Shown: positions 52,852 to 62,346, numbered from the stretch's first letter. The stretch: DNA of 64,000 nt from Nocardioides sp. (GCF_030149505.1 NZ_JASBRN010000074.1:1-64000), one strand, 5' to 3'. Notes: a model not told the origin generated them from the sequence alone. Program-made: numbers and translations.

Positions 52852-53574
52852 GTGAGGAAGGTGGTGGTGGCGGCCGCGATCGTGCGCGGTGGGCGGGTGC
52901 TGGCGGCCCGGCGTACGACGCCACCGGAGGCCGCGGGGCGCTGGGAGCTCCCGGGGGGCAAGTGCGAGCCGGGCGAGCCGCCGGCGGCGGCGCTGGAGCG
53001 CGAGGTCGCCGAGGAGCTCGGCTGCGAGGTCGAGGTGACCGCGTGGCTGCCCGGAGCGACGCCGATCGGGGAGACCCACGAGCTGCGCGCCGCGCTCGCC
53101 CGCCTCACCCGCGGCGAGCCCGCGCCCACCGAGCACGACGGCACCCACGACGAGGTCCGCTGGCTGACGGCCGACGAGCTCGACCCGGCCCATGAGAACG
53201 CCGTCGACTGGCTCGAGCCCGACCGCCCGTTCCTGCCTCACGTCGCCGCCGCCCTGCGCCAGCAGGCCAGGGACACGCGCAGGATCATCGTCTTCGAGGC
53301 CGAGCACGCCGAGGCGATCGAGCAGCGGCTGCGCCACGACGGGTTCGACGCCGAGGTCGTGCGCGAGCGGCTGCAGGGCGAGGACGACGACGAGGACCAC
53401 CCCTGGGCGGTGCTGACCGACGCGCCGAGCATCGTGGCCGAGGTGCTCACCGACGAGTACGACGGGTGGCTCGACGAGGACGGACCCGACAGCACCCCGG
53501 AACAACGAGGCCCCGCAGCGGGTTCACCGCTCGACCTCCCGACCGCCCCGCGCCGCATCAAGAGGACCCCATGA
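52852..53574 (+). CDS. NUDIX hydrolase (MutT-like)
   Basis: A 240-residue protein. Residues 1-125 form a MutT-like NUDIX domain with the full box (GGKCEPGE, then LEREVAEELGCEVEV), which could clean up oxidised nucleotides or similar. A further 110 residues (RIIVFEAEHAEAIEQRLRHD ... SIVAEVLTDEYDGWL) are acidic and of unknown fold, so the protein is longer than typical MutT. GTG at 52852. The stop overlaps the mshB-like start (ATGA, 53571-53574), which suggests a link with thiol or oxidative-stress metabolism. Confidence 0.85.
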   Translation: MRKVVVAAAIVRGGRVLAARRTTPPEAAGRWELPGGKCEPGEPPAAALEREVAEELGCEVEVTAWLPGATPIGETHELRAALARLTRGEPAPTEHDGTHDEVRWLTADELDPAHENAVDWLEPDRPFLPHVAAALRQQARDTRRIIVFEAEHAEAIEQRLRHDGFDAEVVRERLQGEDDDEDHPWAVLTDAPSIVAEVLTDEYDGWLDEDGPDSTPEQRGPAAGSPLDLPTAPRRIKRTP

Positions 53575-54488
53575 CCCTGCAGCCCAGCGACCAGCGTCTC
53601 CTCCTCGTCCACGCTCACCCCGACGACGAGGTCATCGGCAACGGCGCGACGACGGCGAAGTACGTCGCCGAGGGCCGCCACGTCACGATCGTCACCTGCA
53701 CCGCGGGCGAGATGGGCGAGATCCTCGTGCCCGAGTTGGCCCACCTGGCCGCCGACCGCGACGACGCGCTGGGCGAGCACCGACGCGGCGAGCTCGAGGA
53801 CGCCATGGCCGCCCTCGGCGTCACCGACCACCGCTGGCTCGGCGGCTTCGGCCGGTTCCGCGACTCGGGCATGAAGTGGCACGAGGCCGGCTACGCCGTG
53901 GCGGCCGACGAGACCGACGAGCGCGCCTTCGCCAACGCCGACCTCACGGTCGCCGCCGACGAGCTGGTGCGGATCATCCGCGAGGTCCGCCCCCAGGTGA
54001 TGGCGACCTACGACCAGTTCGGCGGCTACGGCCACCCCGACCACATCCAGGCGCACCGGGTGGCGACGTACGCCGCACACCTCGCCGGCGTCCGCTCCTA
54101 CAGGCCAGAGCTCGGCGAGTCCTGGGAGATCAGCAAGATCTACTGGAACGCCATGTCGGAGTCGCGGATGCGCGAGGGCCTGCGCAAGCTGCGCGAGGCC
54201 GGCGAGGACACGTTCTTCGAAGGCATGGACCCCGACGGCCCGATGCCGCACTTCGTCACCCCCGACGAGCTGCTCACCTGCGCCGTCGACGCCACGGCGT
54301 ACGTCGATCGCAAGATGGCCGCGATGAAGGCGTACCCCACCCAGATCCAGCTCGACGGGCCGTTCTTCGCGCTGTCCAACAACGTCGGCGACACCGCGTG
54401 GGGCGTGGAGTTCTACCGGCTGGCGCAGGGGCCGCTCGGACCGGTCGGTGAGGACGGCCTGGAGACCGACCTCTTCGCCGGTCTCTGA
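53571..54488 (+). CDS. mshB: MshB-like deacetylase (mycothiol biosynthesis)
   Basis: A 305-residue PIG-L family zinc deacetylase. LVHAHPDDEVIGNG holds the metal-binding AHPDDE, CTAGEMGEI and DHRWLGGFGRFRDSGM resemble MshB, and YDQFGGYGHPDHIQAHRVAT supplies the second His. MshB removes acetate from GlcNAc-Ins in mycothiol synthesis. Mca, the mycothiol-conjugate amidase, is a close relative; length and the DQFGGYGHPDH motif favour MshB. Coupled to the NUDIX gene by a four-base overlap. Confidence 0.82.
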   Translation: MTLQPSDQRLLLVHAHPDDEVIGNGATTAKYVAEGRHVTIVTCTAGEMGEILVPELAHLAADRDDALGEHRRGELEDAMAALGVTDHRWLGGFGRFRDSGMKWHEAGYAVAADETDERAFANADLTVAADELVRIIREVRPQVMATYDQFGGYGHPDHIQAHRVATYAAHLAGVRSYRPELGESWEISKIYWNAMSESRMREGLRKLREAGEDTFFEGMDPDGPMPHFVTPDELLTCAVDATAYVDRKMAAMKAYPTQIQLDGPFFALSNNVGDTAWGVEFYRLAQGPLGPVGEDGLETDLFAGL

Positions 54489-54495
54489 GGCGCCC

Positions 54496-54843
54496 GTGGC
54501 CCGCGTCGGACTGCTGCTGCTCGGCCTGGTGACCGGGCTGGCCGGCGCCGTGCTGCACCAGTCCTGGGTCTGGCTGGCGGTGACCGCGGTCGCCGGGTCC
54601 CTGATCCTCGTGGCCGCCCCGGCACGGGCGCGGGTCTGGTGGGCCGTCGGCTTCGCGGCCGTGCCGCTCGTGCTGTCCTGGCCGCGCCCCGAGGGTGACG
54701 CCGTCATCTCCGGGACCGGTGGGTTGCTGCTGGCCTGCCTGGTCGCCGCGTGGCTCGGCGTCTCCGTCGCAGGCCTGCTGCCCGGCGCCTCACGATCCCG
54801 CCCTGTGGCGGAGGAATCGGCTTCTGTCGCCCCTTCTTCCTAG
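54496..54843 (+). CDS. Hypothetical membrane protein
   Basis: A 115-residue protein with four likely membrane helices (VGLLLLGLVTGLAGAVLHQS, WLAVTAVAGSLILVAAPARA, WWAVGFAAVPLVLSW, LLLACLVAAWLGVSVAGLLP). It starts with GTG 7 bp after mshB, so it is probably in the same transcript. In related actinobacteria a small membrane protein often follows mshB, but no role is known. Its stop codon (TAG, 54841-54843) forms part of the -10 of the VanW gene. Confidence 0.65.
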   Translation: MARVGLLLLGLVTGLAGAVLHQSWVWLAVTAVAGSLILVAAPARARVWWAVGFAAVPLVLSWPRPEGDAVISGTGGLLLACLVAAWLGVSVAGLLPGASRSRPVAEESASVAPSS

Positions 54844-54846
54844 ACT
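54841..54846 (+). promoter_or_regulatory. -10 element for the leaderless VanW gene
   Basis: TAGACT includes the stop codon of the preceding gene and ends 6 nt before the ATG at 54853. Confidence 0.5.
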
Positions 54847-54852
54847 CGCGGC

Positions 54853-56610
54853 ATGGCAAAGGACTCCGGACGCGAGACGTTGGGCGGCAAGGCGGTCCTC
54901 GTCGCCCTCGCCACCGTGCTCCTCCTGGCCGGGGGGCTGTACGCCGCTGCGGGGGCGTTCGCGAGCGACCGGGTGCCCCGGGGCACGACCGTGGCGGGGG
55001 TCGAGGTCGGCGGGAAGTCGCCCGAGCAGGCCCGCCGCACCCTCGAGCGCGAGCTGGCCGAGCGCGTCGAGGCGCCCCTCACCGTGACGGTGGAGGGTGA
55101 GTCCGTGGAGGTCAGCCCCCAGGAGGCCGGCCTCGCGCTCGACCTCGACGGCACCGTCGAGGCCGCGGGCGCGGGGGACTCCTGGGCCCCGGACCGCCTG
55201 TGGGACTACTGGACCGGCGGCGACGAGGTCGAGCCCGTCCTCGACGTCGACGAGTCCGCCCTCGAAGCGACGATCGAGCGCCTCGACTCCGAGCTCGGCA
55301 CCGAGCCGGTCGACGCGACGGCGACCTTCACCGCCAGCACGGTCCGCACCACGCCCGCCACGACCGGTCGGCTGCTGGACGAGGAGGCTGCGCGCGAGGG
55401 CCTGCTGTCGGCGTACCTCGCCGAGGAGCCGACCGTCGAGCTGGAGCTGGTCGACGTCGAGCCGACGATCACCGACGCCGAGATGGAGGAGGCGGTCAGC
55501 GAGCTGGCCAACCCCGCGCTCTCCGGCCCGGTGACCCTGGTCTTCGGCGACAGCCCGGTGACCCTGCGACCGCGCGACTACGCGCCGGCGCTGAGCCTGG
55601 AGGCCGACGGCGACGAGCTGGAGCTGGCCACCGACCTCGACGTCGTGAAGCGGCTGGTCGGTGACGCCACCGGTGCACCGGTCGACGCGACCTGGCGCCT
55701 GGTCGACGGCAAGCCTCGCGTGGTCCCCGCCAAGCCGGGCGTGTCCTACGAGGACGGCGCGGTCACCGACACCTTCCTCGAGCTGCTGACCCGCCCCGAG
55801 GGCGAGCGCACCGGCGAGGTCGAGGCCGAGGTCGAGGAGCCGGACGTCAGCACCAAGGAGGCGCGCTCGTGGAAGATCCGGGAGCGGGTGTCGACCTTCA
55901 CGACCGAGTACCCCCACGCCGACTACCGCAACACCAACATCGGCCGCGCCGCCGAGCTGGTGAACGGCACCGTGCTGGCGCCGGGCGAGACCTTCTCGAT
56001 GAACGACATCGTGGGGGAGCGGACCCGCGAGAACGGCTTCACCGAGGGCTTCGTCATCTCCGACGGCATCCTGCGCGAGGACCTCGGCGGCGGCGTCTCC
56101 CAGCTGGCCACGACGCTGTTCAACGCGATGTTCTTCGCCGGGCTCGAGGACGTCGAGCACAAGCCGCACTCCTTCTACATCGACCGCTACCCGGTCGGTC
56201 GCGAGGCCACCGTGGCGTGGGGCGTGCTGGACCTGCGGTTCAGGAACGACACCGACCACGGCGTGCTCGTGCAGTCCTTCATCAACCCCAGCACCCCCGG
56301 CACCACCGGGTCGGTGACGGTCAACATGTACTCCACGAAGACCTGGGACGTCACCGCCCGGGCCAGCGAGCGCTACAACTACACCTCGCCCGACGTGCGC
56401 TACCTGCAGACGCCCGACTGCTACGCCTACACCGGGTCCTCGGGGTTCACCATCGACGTCTTCCGCGACTTCCGGCGCCCGGGCGAGTCCGAGGTCGTGC
56501 GCACCGAGAAGTTCAACACCGTCTACACCCCCAGCGACTCGGTGCGGTGCGGGCCGCCCCCGGGCCAGGGCGGCGGGAACGGCGGCGGGAACGGCGGCGA
56601 CGACACCTGA
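54853..56610 (+). CDS. VanW family protein with putative peptidoglycan-binding domains
   Basis: A 585-residue exported protein: an N-terminal membrane anchor (KAVLVALATVLLLAGGLYAA), two YoaR/PG_binding_4-type domains (GTTVAGVEVGGKSPEQARRT; FGDSPVTLRPRDYAPAL), then a VanW domain (NIGRAAELVNGTVLAPGETF, GGGVSQLATTLFNAMFFAGL, HSFYIDRYPVGREATVAWG). The C-terminus is Gly/Asn-rich. VanW-family proteins occur in vancomycin-resistance loci, but most, like this one, are envelope proteins of uncertain role. The mRNA appears leaderless. Confidence 0.85.
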   Translation: MAKDSGRETLGGKAVLVALATVLLLAGGLYAAAGAFASDRVPRGTTVAGVEVGGKSPEQARRTLERELAERVEAPLTVTVEGESVEVSPQEAGLALDLDGTVEAAGAGDSWAPDRLWDYWTGGDEVEPVLDVDESALEATIERLDSELGTEPVDATATFTASTVRTTPATTGRLLDEEAAREGLLSAYLAEEPTVELELVDVEPTITDAEMEEAVSELANPALSGPVTLVFGDSPVTLRPRDYAPALSLEADGDELELATDLDVVKRLVGDATGAPVDATWRLVDGKPRVVPAKPGVSYEDGAVTDTFLELLTRPEGERTGEVEAEVEEPDVSTKEARSWKIRERVSTFTTEYPHADYRNTNIGRAAELVNGTVLAPGETFSMNDIVGERTRENGFTEGFVISDGILREDLGGGVSQLATTLFNAMFFAGLEDVEHKPHSFYIDRYPVGREATVAWGVLDLRFRNDTDHGVLVQSFINPSTPGTTGSVTVNMYSTKTWDVTARASERYNYTSPDVRYLQTPDCYAYTGSSGFTIDVFRDFRRPGESEVVRTEKFNTVYTPSDSVRCGPPPGQGGGNGGGNGGDDT

Positions 56611-56621
56611 TCTCCGGGGCC

Positions 56622-56661
56622 GGGGTTTCGAGACGGTTGCAGAGCAACCTCCTCAACCGCC
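56622..56661. repeat. Family A palindromic repeat
   Basis: A 40-bp copy with loop variant GTTGCAGAGCAAC, starting 12 bp after the VanW stop. Confidence 0.85.
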
Positions 56662-56680
56662 GGCGGCCGGCTCGACCGCC

Positions 56681-56720
56681 GGGGTTTCGAGACGGTTGCG
56701 GAGCAACCTCCTCAACCGCG
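56681..56720. repeat. Family A palindromic repeat
   Basis: A second copy, loop variant GTTGCGGAGCAAC, directly before the end of the converging GNAT gene. With 56622-56661 it makes a tandem pair between convergent genes. Confidence 0.85.
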
Positions 56721-56721
56721 G

Positions 56722-57732
56722 TCAGCTGGTGGGCGGGGGCTCCAGGTAGCGCACCACATGGTGCACCCCCAGCCCCAGCCCGTCGTAGAGCGAGCGCGCC
56801 GCGACGTTGTCGGTCTCCACGTGCAGCCACGCGGTGAGAGCGCCGCGCTCGGCACCCCAGTCGAGCAGCGTCGCCATCACCGCGCGCGCCAGCCCGCGCC
56901 GGCGCTGGTCGATGCGCACCCGCAGGTCGTGCAGGCCCAGCCAGTCGCCGTCGAGCACGGCGCGGCCCTCGGCGAGCGGCTCGCCGGACCCGGGTACGAC
57001 GACGAGGACCCGCTCCTCGTCGGACTCCGGCGCGACGACCGCCTCGTCGCCGGCCCCGCCCGAGGCTCGCAGGCCGCGCAGCGTGCGTGAGATCGACCCC
57101 AGCCGCAGCTCGGCCTCCCCGTGCGGCAGCGGGCGCCAGCCCAGGGCGAGCAGCCCCGCCTCGACGTCCGACCCGGCCTCGACCTGCGCCAGCGGGTCAC
57201 GGTCGCGGACGGCGTACCACTGCTGGACCGTGGCGGCGGACTCCGCCAGCGGGAGGCCCGGTGCGCCGAGGGCCAGGCAGGAGTTGACCCGCTTGTAGAG
57301 GCGGCCGACCGGGGCCGGGTCGGTGCGCAGCAGCCACTCGCCCAGCGGTTCGGTCTGCGTGCCGGGGAACATCCGCACCACGCGCAGCTCGGCCTCGCGG
57401 GCGGGCACCCGCTGGCGCACCGAGGGGCGTGGCGGCACGGGCTTGCCCGACACGATGTCGGCCAGGGCGATCCGCACCGGCTCCTGGCTGCCCCGACCGT
57501 CGGGCTGGACCACGCAGAACCCCTCGCTCCACGACAGGCAGGTGCCGAGCAGGTCGGTCAGCGCCGGCCCGCCGCTGGGCCCGGTCTCGCCGCGCACGAC
57601 CCGGCGTACGACGACGCGCTGCCCGACCACGTGCGGGCCGAGGCTGGCGGCCTGACCCGTGAGCCGGTCGCGGCCAGCGGCCTCGGCCGAGGTCACGGGC
57701 GCCAAAGGGTGGGCTTCCTCGTCGTCCGGCAC
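56722..57732 (-). CDS. GNAT family N-acetyltransferase
   Basis: A 336-residue protein. The C-terminal 140 residues form a GNAT domain (LHDLRVRIDQRRRGLARAVM with the acetyl-CoA R-x-x-G-x-A loop, then TAWLHVETDNVAARSLYDGL). The N-terminal half (GQRVVVRRVVRGETGPSGGP ... LYKRVNSCLALG) is conserved in actinobacterial acetyltransferases of unknown substrate. It is divergent from fdxA; the two share an 88-bp promoter region. Confidence 0.82.
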   Translation of the reverse strand: MPDDEEAHPLAPVTSAEAAGRDRLTGQAASLGPHVVGQRVVVRRVVRGETGPSGGPALTDLLGTCLSWSEGFCVVQPDGRGSQEPVRIALADIVSGKPVPPRPSVRQRVPAREAELRVVRMFPGTQTEPLGEWLLRTDPAPVGRLYKRVNSCLALGAPGLPLAESAATVQQWYAVRDRDPLAQVEAGSDVEAGLLALGWRPLPHGEAELRLGSISRTLRGLRASGGAGDEAVVAPESDEERVLVVVPGSGEPLAEGRAVLDGDWLGLHDLRVRIDQRRRGLARAVMATLLDWGAERGALTAWLHVETDNVAARSLYDGLGLGVHHVVRYLEPPPTS

Positions 57733-57762
57733 GACGGGATACTAGGCTGTTCACGCTGTAGA

Positions 57763-57778
57763 CCGGACAGGTGTCCGG
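57763..57778. promoter_or_regulatory. 16-bp palindrome upstream of fdxA
   Basis: CCGGACAGGTGTCCGG is a near-perfect palindrome (CCGGACA, GG, TGTCCGG) 43 bp before the fdxA start. TAGGCT (57743-57748) lies just upstream and could be a -10, placing the palindrome near the transcription start. It is a candidate operator for fdxA or the divergent GNAT gene. Confidence 0.45.
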
Positions 57779-57820
57779 CGTCGCGACCGAGCAGGCGAGA
57801 GCCGCCCCAGGAGGATTCCG

Positions 57821-58147
57821 GTGACCTACGTCATCTCCCAGCCGTGCGTGGACCTCAAGGACCGCGCGTGTGTGGATGAGTGCCCCGTCGACTGCATCTA
57901 CGAGGGCAAGCGGATGCTCTACATCCACCCCGACGAGTGCGTCGACTGCGGTGCCTGTGAGCCGGTCTGCCCGGTGGAGGCGATCTTCTACGAGGACGAC
58001 GTCCCGGAGGAGAACAAGGAGTACTACGACGCCAACGTGCACTTCTTCGACGAGATCGGCTCGCCGGGCGGTGCCGCGAAGATGGGCGAGATCGACCACG
58101 ACCACCCGATGGTCGCGGCCCTGCCCCCGCAGAACCAGGACCACTGA
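57821..58147 (+). CDS. fdxA: Seven-iron ferredoxin
   Basis: A 108-residue FdxA ferredoxin with one [3Fe-4S] and one [4Fe-4S] cluster: cysteines in [20 protein letters not shown] and in [20 protein letters not shown]. The C-terminal extension ([20 protein letters not shown]) is characteristic. Such ferredoxins serve as electron donors, for example to cytochrome P450s. AGGAGG lies about 7 nt before the GTG. The stop overlaps the presumed CTG start of dapC, as in other actinobacteria where these two genes adjoin. Confidence 0.93.
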   Translation: MTYVISQPCVDLKDRACVDECPVDCIYEGKRMLYIHPDECVDCGACEPVCPVEAIFYEDDVPEENKEYYDANVHFFDEIGSPGGAAKMGEIDHDHPMVAALPPQNQDH

Positions 58148-59304
58148 GCACTCCGCGTGAAGGCCCGGGCACCCGCCCGGGCCTGCGGATCGACGGCCGC
58201 CGGGTCTCGGACCGTCTGCCCGACTTCCCGTGGGACTCGCTCGCCGAGCACAAGGCGCGCGCCCAGGCGCACCCTGACGGCATCGTCGACCTCTCGATCG
58301 GTACGCCGGTCGACCCGACCCCCGCGGTCGCGCAGGACGCCCTGCGCGCCCACTCGGGGTGGCCGGGCTACCCGGTCACGATCGGTCTCGAGCGCACCCG
58401 CCAGGCGGCGGTCGACTGGCTGGCGCGTCGTCACGGGGTGAGCGGGCTGGGGCTCGAGCACGTCATCCCCTCGATCGGCTCCAAGGAGCTGGTGGCCACG
58501 TTGGCCCACCACCTCGGGGTCGGCCCGGGGGACACCGTGGTGTTCCCGGAGTTGGCCTACCCGACGTACGAGGTCGGGGCGGTGCTGGCCGGCGCCACCC
58601 CCGTCGCGACGGACTCGCTGCTCTCGCTCGGCCCGACGGTCCCGGCGCTGCTGTGGCTCAACAGTCCCTCCAACCCGACCGGTCGGGTGCTGCCCGTCGA
58701 CCACCTGCGCAAGGTCGTCGACTGGTGCCGCGAGCGCGGGACGGTGCTGGTCTCCGACGAGTGCTACCTGGAGTGTGCGTGGGAGGCCGAGCCGGTCTCG
58801 GTGCTGCACCCGTCGGTCAACGGCGGGTCGCTCGACGGCATCCTCGCGCTGCACTCGCTGTCCAAGCGCTCCAACCTCGCGGGCTACCGCTGCGCCTTCG
58901 TCGCGGGCGACCCCGCCCTGGTCGCCGAGCTGCTCGCGGTCCGCAAGAACCTCGGGCTGATCATGCCGGGGCCGATGCAGCAGGCCATGGCAGCCGCCCT
59001 CGACGACGATGCGCACGCCGACGAGCAGCACGCGGTGTACGCCGCCCGCCGTGCCTCGTTGCGCACCGCCCTCGAGGGGGCGGGGTTCCGGGTCGACCAC
59101 TCCGAGGCCTCGCTCTACCTGTGGAGCACCCGCCTGGTCGATGGCGTCGAGCAGGACTGCTGGAACACCGTCGCCTGGCTGGCCGACCGCGGCATCCTCG
59201 TGGCCCCCGGCTCCTTCTACGGCCGCGCCGGCAACCGGCACGTCCGGGTCGCCTTCACCGCCACCGACGACCGGATCGCGGCCGCGGTCTCCCGGCTGTC
59301 CTGA
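58144..59304 (+). CDS. dapC: N-succinyldiaminopimelate aminotransferase, apparent CTG start
   Basis: A 386-residue class I/II aminotransferase of lysine/diaminopimelate synthesis. [20 protein letters not shown] and [14 protein letters not shown] are the conserved N-terminus, [17 protein letters not shown] follows, and [17 protein letters not shown] holds the PLP lysine. Conserved sequence runs upstream almost to the fdxA stop, yet no ATG, GTG or TTG occurs in frame before 58438, which would remove about 98 residues. The CTG at 58144 overlaps the fdxA TGA (CTGA), so coupled initiation at CTG is the best explanation. dapD lies 4 kb away on the other strand. Confidence 0.85.
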   Translation: MSTPREGPGTRPGLRIDGRRVSDRLPDFPWDSLAEHKARAQAHPDGIVDLSIGTPVDPTPAVAQDALRAHSGWPGYPVTIGLERTRQAAVDWLARRHGVSGLGLEHVIPSIGSKELVATLAHHLGVGPGDTVVFPELAYPTYEVGAVLAGATPVATDSLLSLGPTVPALLWLNSPSNPTGRVLPVDHLRKVVDWCRERGTVLVSDECYLECAWEAEPVSVLHPSVNGGSLDGILALHSLSKRSNLAGYRCAFVAGDPALVAELLAVRKNLGLIMPGPMQQAMAAALDDDAHADEQHAVYAARRASLRTALEGAGFRVDHSEASLYLWSTRLVDGVEQDCWNTVAWLADRGILVAPGSFYGRAGNRHVRVAFTATDDRIAAAVSRLS

Positions 59305-59344
59305 CGCGTGAAGCGGACTACCCCGGCCCGCGGCCCGCGGCCCC

Positions 59345-62263
59345 CTATAGTTCCGCCAACCGCTGCTTCGCGTGCGCGGACATCCGGTCCCGCAGGTCCG
59401 GGTCGACGCCGGGCAGCTGGGCCAGCAGGTCGAGGAGCTGCTGGAGACCGGACGACTCGCCCTGGGCATCGCCCTGGAGCACCGCGCCGGCCGCCTGGTC
59501 CAGGGGCGGGCGGAGGTCGTCGTACGCCGCCTGAGTGACGTCGCCGCGGGCCCGCGCCTGGTCGAGGTTGGCGCGCAACGTTGCGCCGTCGGCGGTCACG
59601 AAGACCCCGCACTCGGTGAGCACCGAGGCGTTGCCGACGAGGTCAACGGCATCGTGGCGGTAGGCGTGGTACCCCGGCCCCAGGTCGTACGCCGACAGCA
59701 GGCCGCCCCGGGGCACGACGGCTGTCTGCCCGGGTGAGCCGACGTCGCTGACGGTCGTGGACGCCGCACCGACGCCGGCCCCGGAGTCGGTGACCTCCCA
59801 GTCGAGCGACCAGGACTCGGCGCTGGTCACCTTGTTCGGGAGCCCGCACCGCTGCACGGGCGGGGTGTCGTCGACGTCGTAGGTGACCAGCCCGCCCTTG
59901 GGCTCGTCGACGGGGTGGCAGGGGTCGCCGCCCTGGTGCCGCACCTCGACGGGTCCGGAGCGTGAGGGCAGCGTGACCGTGGTGCCCGCGGGGCCGCTGA
60001 CGAGCGGCTCCGACCCGACCCGCACACGCACGACCAGGTCCTCGGGAGCGAAGACTCGGCCCCGGTCGTCGGTCTCCTCCGCATCGACGCGCAGCACCGT
60101 CCCGGGCGCAACGAAGCCCCCGGAGCGTGCCCCGCTGACCACCGCCAGCGACGACTCCGGCGGCGCCGGGTCGTTGACCACGTCACCGGAGGGGTCGTCG
60201 CCGTAGTCGGGGAACGGGTCGAAGGGGCCCTTGCGCTGCCAGTCGGCGAACAGCGTGCGGAAGGCGGGCCGCAGCACGCAGCTCTCCCACAGCGGCATCG
60301 TCCCGGTGCCACCGTCGAGCGCGGCGTCGCGCGGCACCGCCTCGGACTCGGCCTCGCAGGAACCGACCAGGGTGGGGGTGCACCAGATCGGCTGGCCGTC
60401 GCGGCGCCAGGCATGGTCGGAGTCGATGTTGCGCAGCCAGGGCTCGCCGCCGCCGAGCGACCAGGTCATGACGTTGCGACGCACCAGCCGGTCGGGGTCC
60501 CCGCCGGTGCCCCCGGAGTAGGTGGCGACCGGACGCCCCAGCAGGTCGGTCAGCAGGTCGTCGAGGGCCGCGCCGTCCAGCAGCACGAGCCGCGAGAGGA
60601 CCGCGGTGTTGGCCAGCGGCGAGAAGGTGTCGAGGTCGAGCTCGGTGCCCGGCGGGTGCTTGCTGCGCTCGTCGAGGTCGGTGTCCAGGCCGAGCAGCGC
60701 GTCCACCCGCTCGCGCGCGTCCTCGGGGAAGAGGTCGCGGTCGTTGAAGACGCTCAGCGACCCGGGGAGGTCGCGGCCGTAGGTGCCGTCGAGGTAGGTG
60801 CCGGGCGAGCGCAACGCGTCGAACCACACCTCGAGGTCGAAGCCGAGCACCTTGCTGATCGCGTCGTTGACCAGCTCGCTCAGCCACTCCTCGGCCCGGG
60901 TCACGAGCTCCGCGAGCGGCTGCGGCACGAGGAAGTCCAGTCGGTCCTCGACGAAGCGCATCACCCGCCGGAACCGGTCCCACGCCTTGAGGAAACGGTC
61001 CGGTGCCCCGAGCATCGAGCCGATCCGAGGGCCCTGGGTGGTGAGGTAGCGCTCGTCCTGGAGGAACCACAGCATCGTGTCGATCGTCGAGACGGCCTCC
61101 TCGCAGACCCGTCGCGTGGCGGAGTCCTCCGGGCCGTCGTTGCGGCACAGGTCGTCCTGGGCCTGGCGGCGCACGGCGGGCTCGAAGAGCCCCAGCACGA
61201 AGGCCTCGCCGACCCGGCCCCAGCGCTCCAGCCCGGCCGCCACGTCCTCGGACCACTCCAGCGCGTAGCGGCGCCCGGCCTGCTCGGCCACCTTGCGGAC
61301 CCGGCACCCGACCGTCGCGCACTGGGCGACCTTGCGCCGCACCTTCGACTTGCTCCAGGGCAGCTTCCCGGCCGGCGTGATGGCTGTACGCAGCAGCGAG
61401 TCGTGCAATCCGTAGAAGCCGCCGATCAGCGGGCCGCGCTCGGCCGTCGGCTGGCCGTTCGCCGGGGCATCGGCGAAGGCGCGGCCCCCGAAGCGCCCGC
61501 CCGGGACCCGTGGTCGCTCCACGAAGGTCTCCCAGACGAAGAGGTCCGGCGGGGCCGCGAGCCCGACCCGCGGCGTGCTGTCGTCGGACACCCCGCCCTC
61601 GACCGGCTCCCGGTCCGGGTGCGCGTCGAAGCCGCGCGTCACCTCGCCGACGTACCCCTCGACCACGATGTGCCGCAGCGCGACCGCGGCGGCCTCGGCG
61701 TCGGAGGCGACCTCCTCGAGAGCAGGGAAGACGCCCTCGGCGTACTCGTTGACGAAGGTGTGCGCCCACACGTCGCCGGCCGCGTGGGTGAGGAAGCCGT
61801 AGGCGAAGGCGAGCACCTGCTGGCGCTCGAGGGCGGTGTATCGCGGGTCCTCCTGGGCGTCCCACGCCTCGTCGAGCACGTGGACGAGCCAGTCGCCGGT
61901 GGTCGCGGTCGGTACGCCGTCGGGCCCGGGCTCCGTGCCCGGGTGCACCACGGACTGGCCCATCACCAGGTCGGGGAAGGCGTCGGGGCCGATGACGCCG
62001 GCGCGGTACTGCTCCGGTGCCGCCAGCAGCGCCGCCGCCACCCGCTCGTCGAGCGGGTAGGTGCCACCCGCGACCTCGACGCTCCCGTCGGCGGCGTCGA
62101 CCAGCGCGAGGTCGGCCGACCACGTGTGCGTGTAGGGCTTCCAGGCCCGCGCCGGGCTGCGGATCAGCTCGACGGCCAGGAGCGAGGCGAGCATCGCGAG
62201 CGTCGTGGCGAGGACGAGCGCGATCTGACCGTGACGGAGCTGGAGACGGGGCGCATGACGCAT
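59345..62263 (-). CDS. Secreted zinc-dependent phospholipase C-like protein
   Basis: A 972-residue exported protein. The signal sequence (GQIALVLATTLAMLASLLAV) leads to AWKPYTHTWSA, the Trp-start and metal-binding His of the zinc-dependent phospholipase C/S1-P1 fold, then GPDAFPDLV, HVLDEAWDA and FLTHAAGDVWAHTFVNEYAE, which supply further His/Asp zinc ligands. The C-terminal 400 residues include Ig-like segments (FVAPGTVLRVDAEETDDRGR, RCGLPNKVTSAESWSLDWEV) and a helical tail. Such proteins may hydrolyse phospholipids, but activity here is inferred only from the motifs. It converges with dapC. Confidence 0.72.
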   Translation of the reverse strand: MRHAPRLQLRHGQIALVLATTLAMLASLLAVELIRSPARAWKPYTHTWSADLALVDAADGSVEVAGGTYPLDERVAAALLAAPEQYRAGVIGPDAFPDLVMGQSVVHPGTEPGPDGVPTATTGDWLVHVLDEAWDAQEDPRYTALERQQVLAFAYGFLTHAAGDVWAHTFVNEYAEGVFPALEEVASDAEAAAVALRHIVVEGYVGEVTRGFDAHPDREPVEGGVSDDSTPRVGLAAPPDLFVWETFVERPRVPGGRFGGRAFADAPANGQPTAERGPLIGGFYGLHDSLLRTAITPAGKLPWSKSKVRRKVAQCATVGCRVRKVAEQAGRRYALEWSEDVAAGLERWGRVGEAFVLGLFEPAVRRQAQDDLCRNDGPEDSATRRVCEEAVSTIDTMLWFLQDERYLTTQGPRIGSMLGAPDRFLKAWDRFRRVMRFVEDRLDFLVPQPLAELVTRAEEWLSELVNDAISKVLGFDLEVWFDALRSPGTYLDGTYGRDLPGSLSVFNDRDLFPEDARERVDALLGLDTDLDERSKHPPGTELDLDTFSPLANTAVLSRLVLLDGAALDDLLTDLLGRPVATYSGGTGGDPDRLVRRNVMTWSLGGGEPWLRNIDSDHAWRRDGQPIWCTPTLVGSCEAESEAVPRDAALDGGTGTMPLWESCVLRPAFRTLFADWQRKGPFDPFPDYGDDPSGDVVNDPAPPESSLAVVSGARSGGFVAPGTVLRVDAEETDDRGRVFAPEDLVVRVRVGSEPLVSGPAGTTVTLPSRSGPVEVRHQGGDPCHPVDEPKGGLVTYDVDDTPPVQRCGLPNKVTSAESWSLDWEVTDSGAGVGAASTTVSDVGSPGQTAVVPRGGLLSAYDLGPGYHAYRHDAVDLVGNASVLTECGVFVTADGATLRANLDQARARGDVTQAAYDDLRPPLDQAAGAVLQGDAQGESSGLQQLLDLLAQLPGVDPDLRDRMSAHAKQRLAEL

Positions 62264-62346
62264 GGGGGACCTCCCGGCAGGTCCTGCTCACGGTAGTGCC
62301 GGGCCCGGGGGCGGTCCACGGGTCGCGGGGTAGTCCGCACTCGATT

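Noticed and set aside
58157..58441. Arg/Thr/Ser-rich frame between fdxA and dapC
   Set aside because: It is an out-of-frame shadow of the dapC N-terminus, which encodes clear aminotransferase sequence in the other frame.
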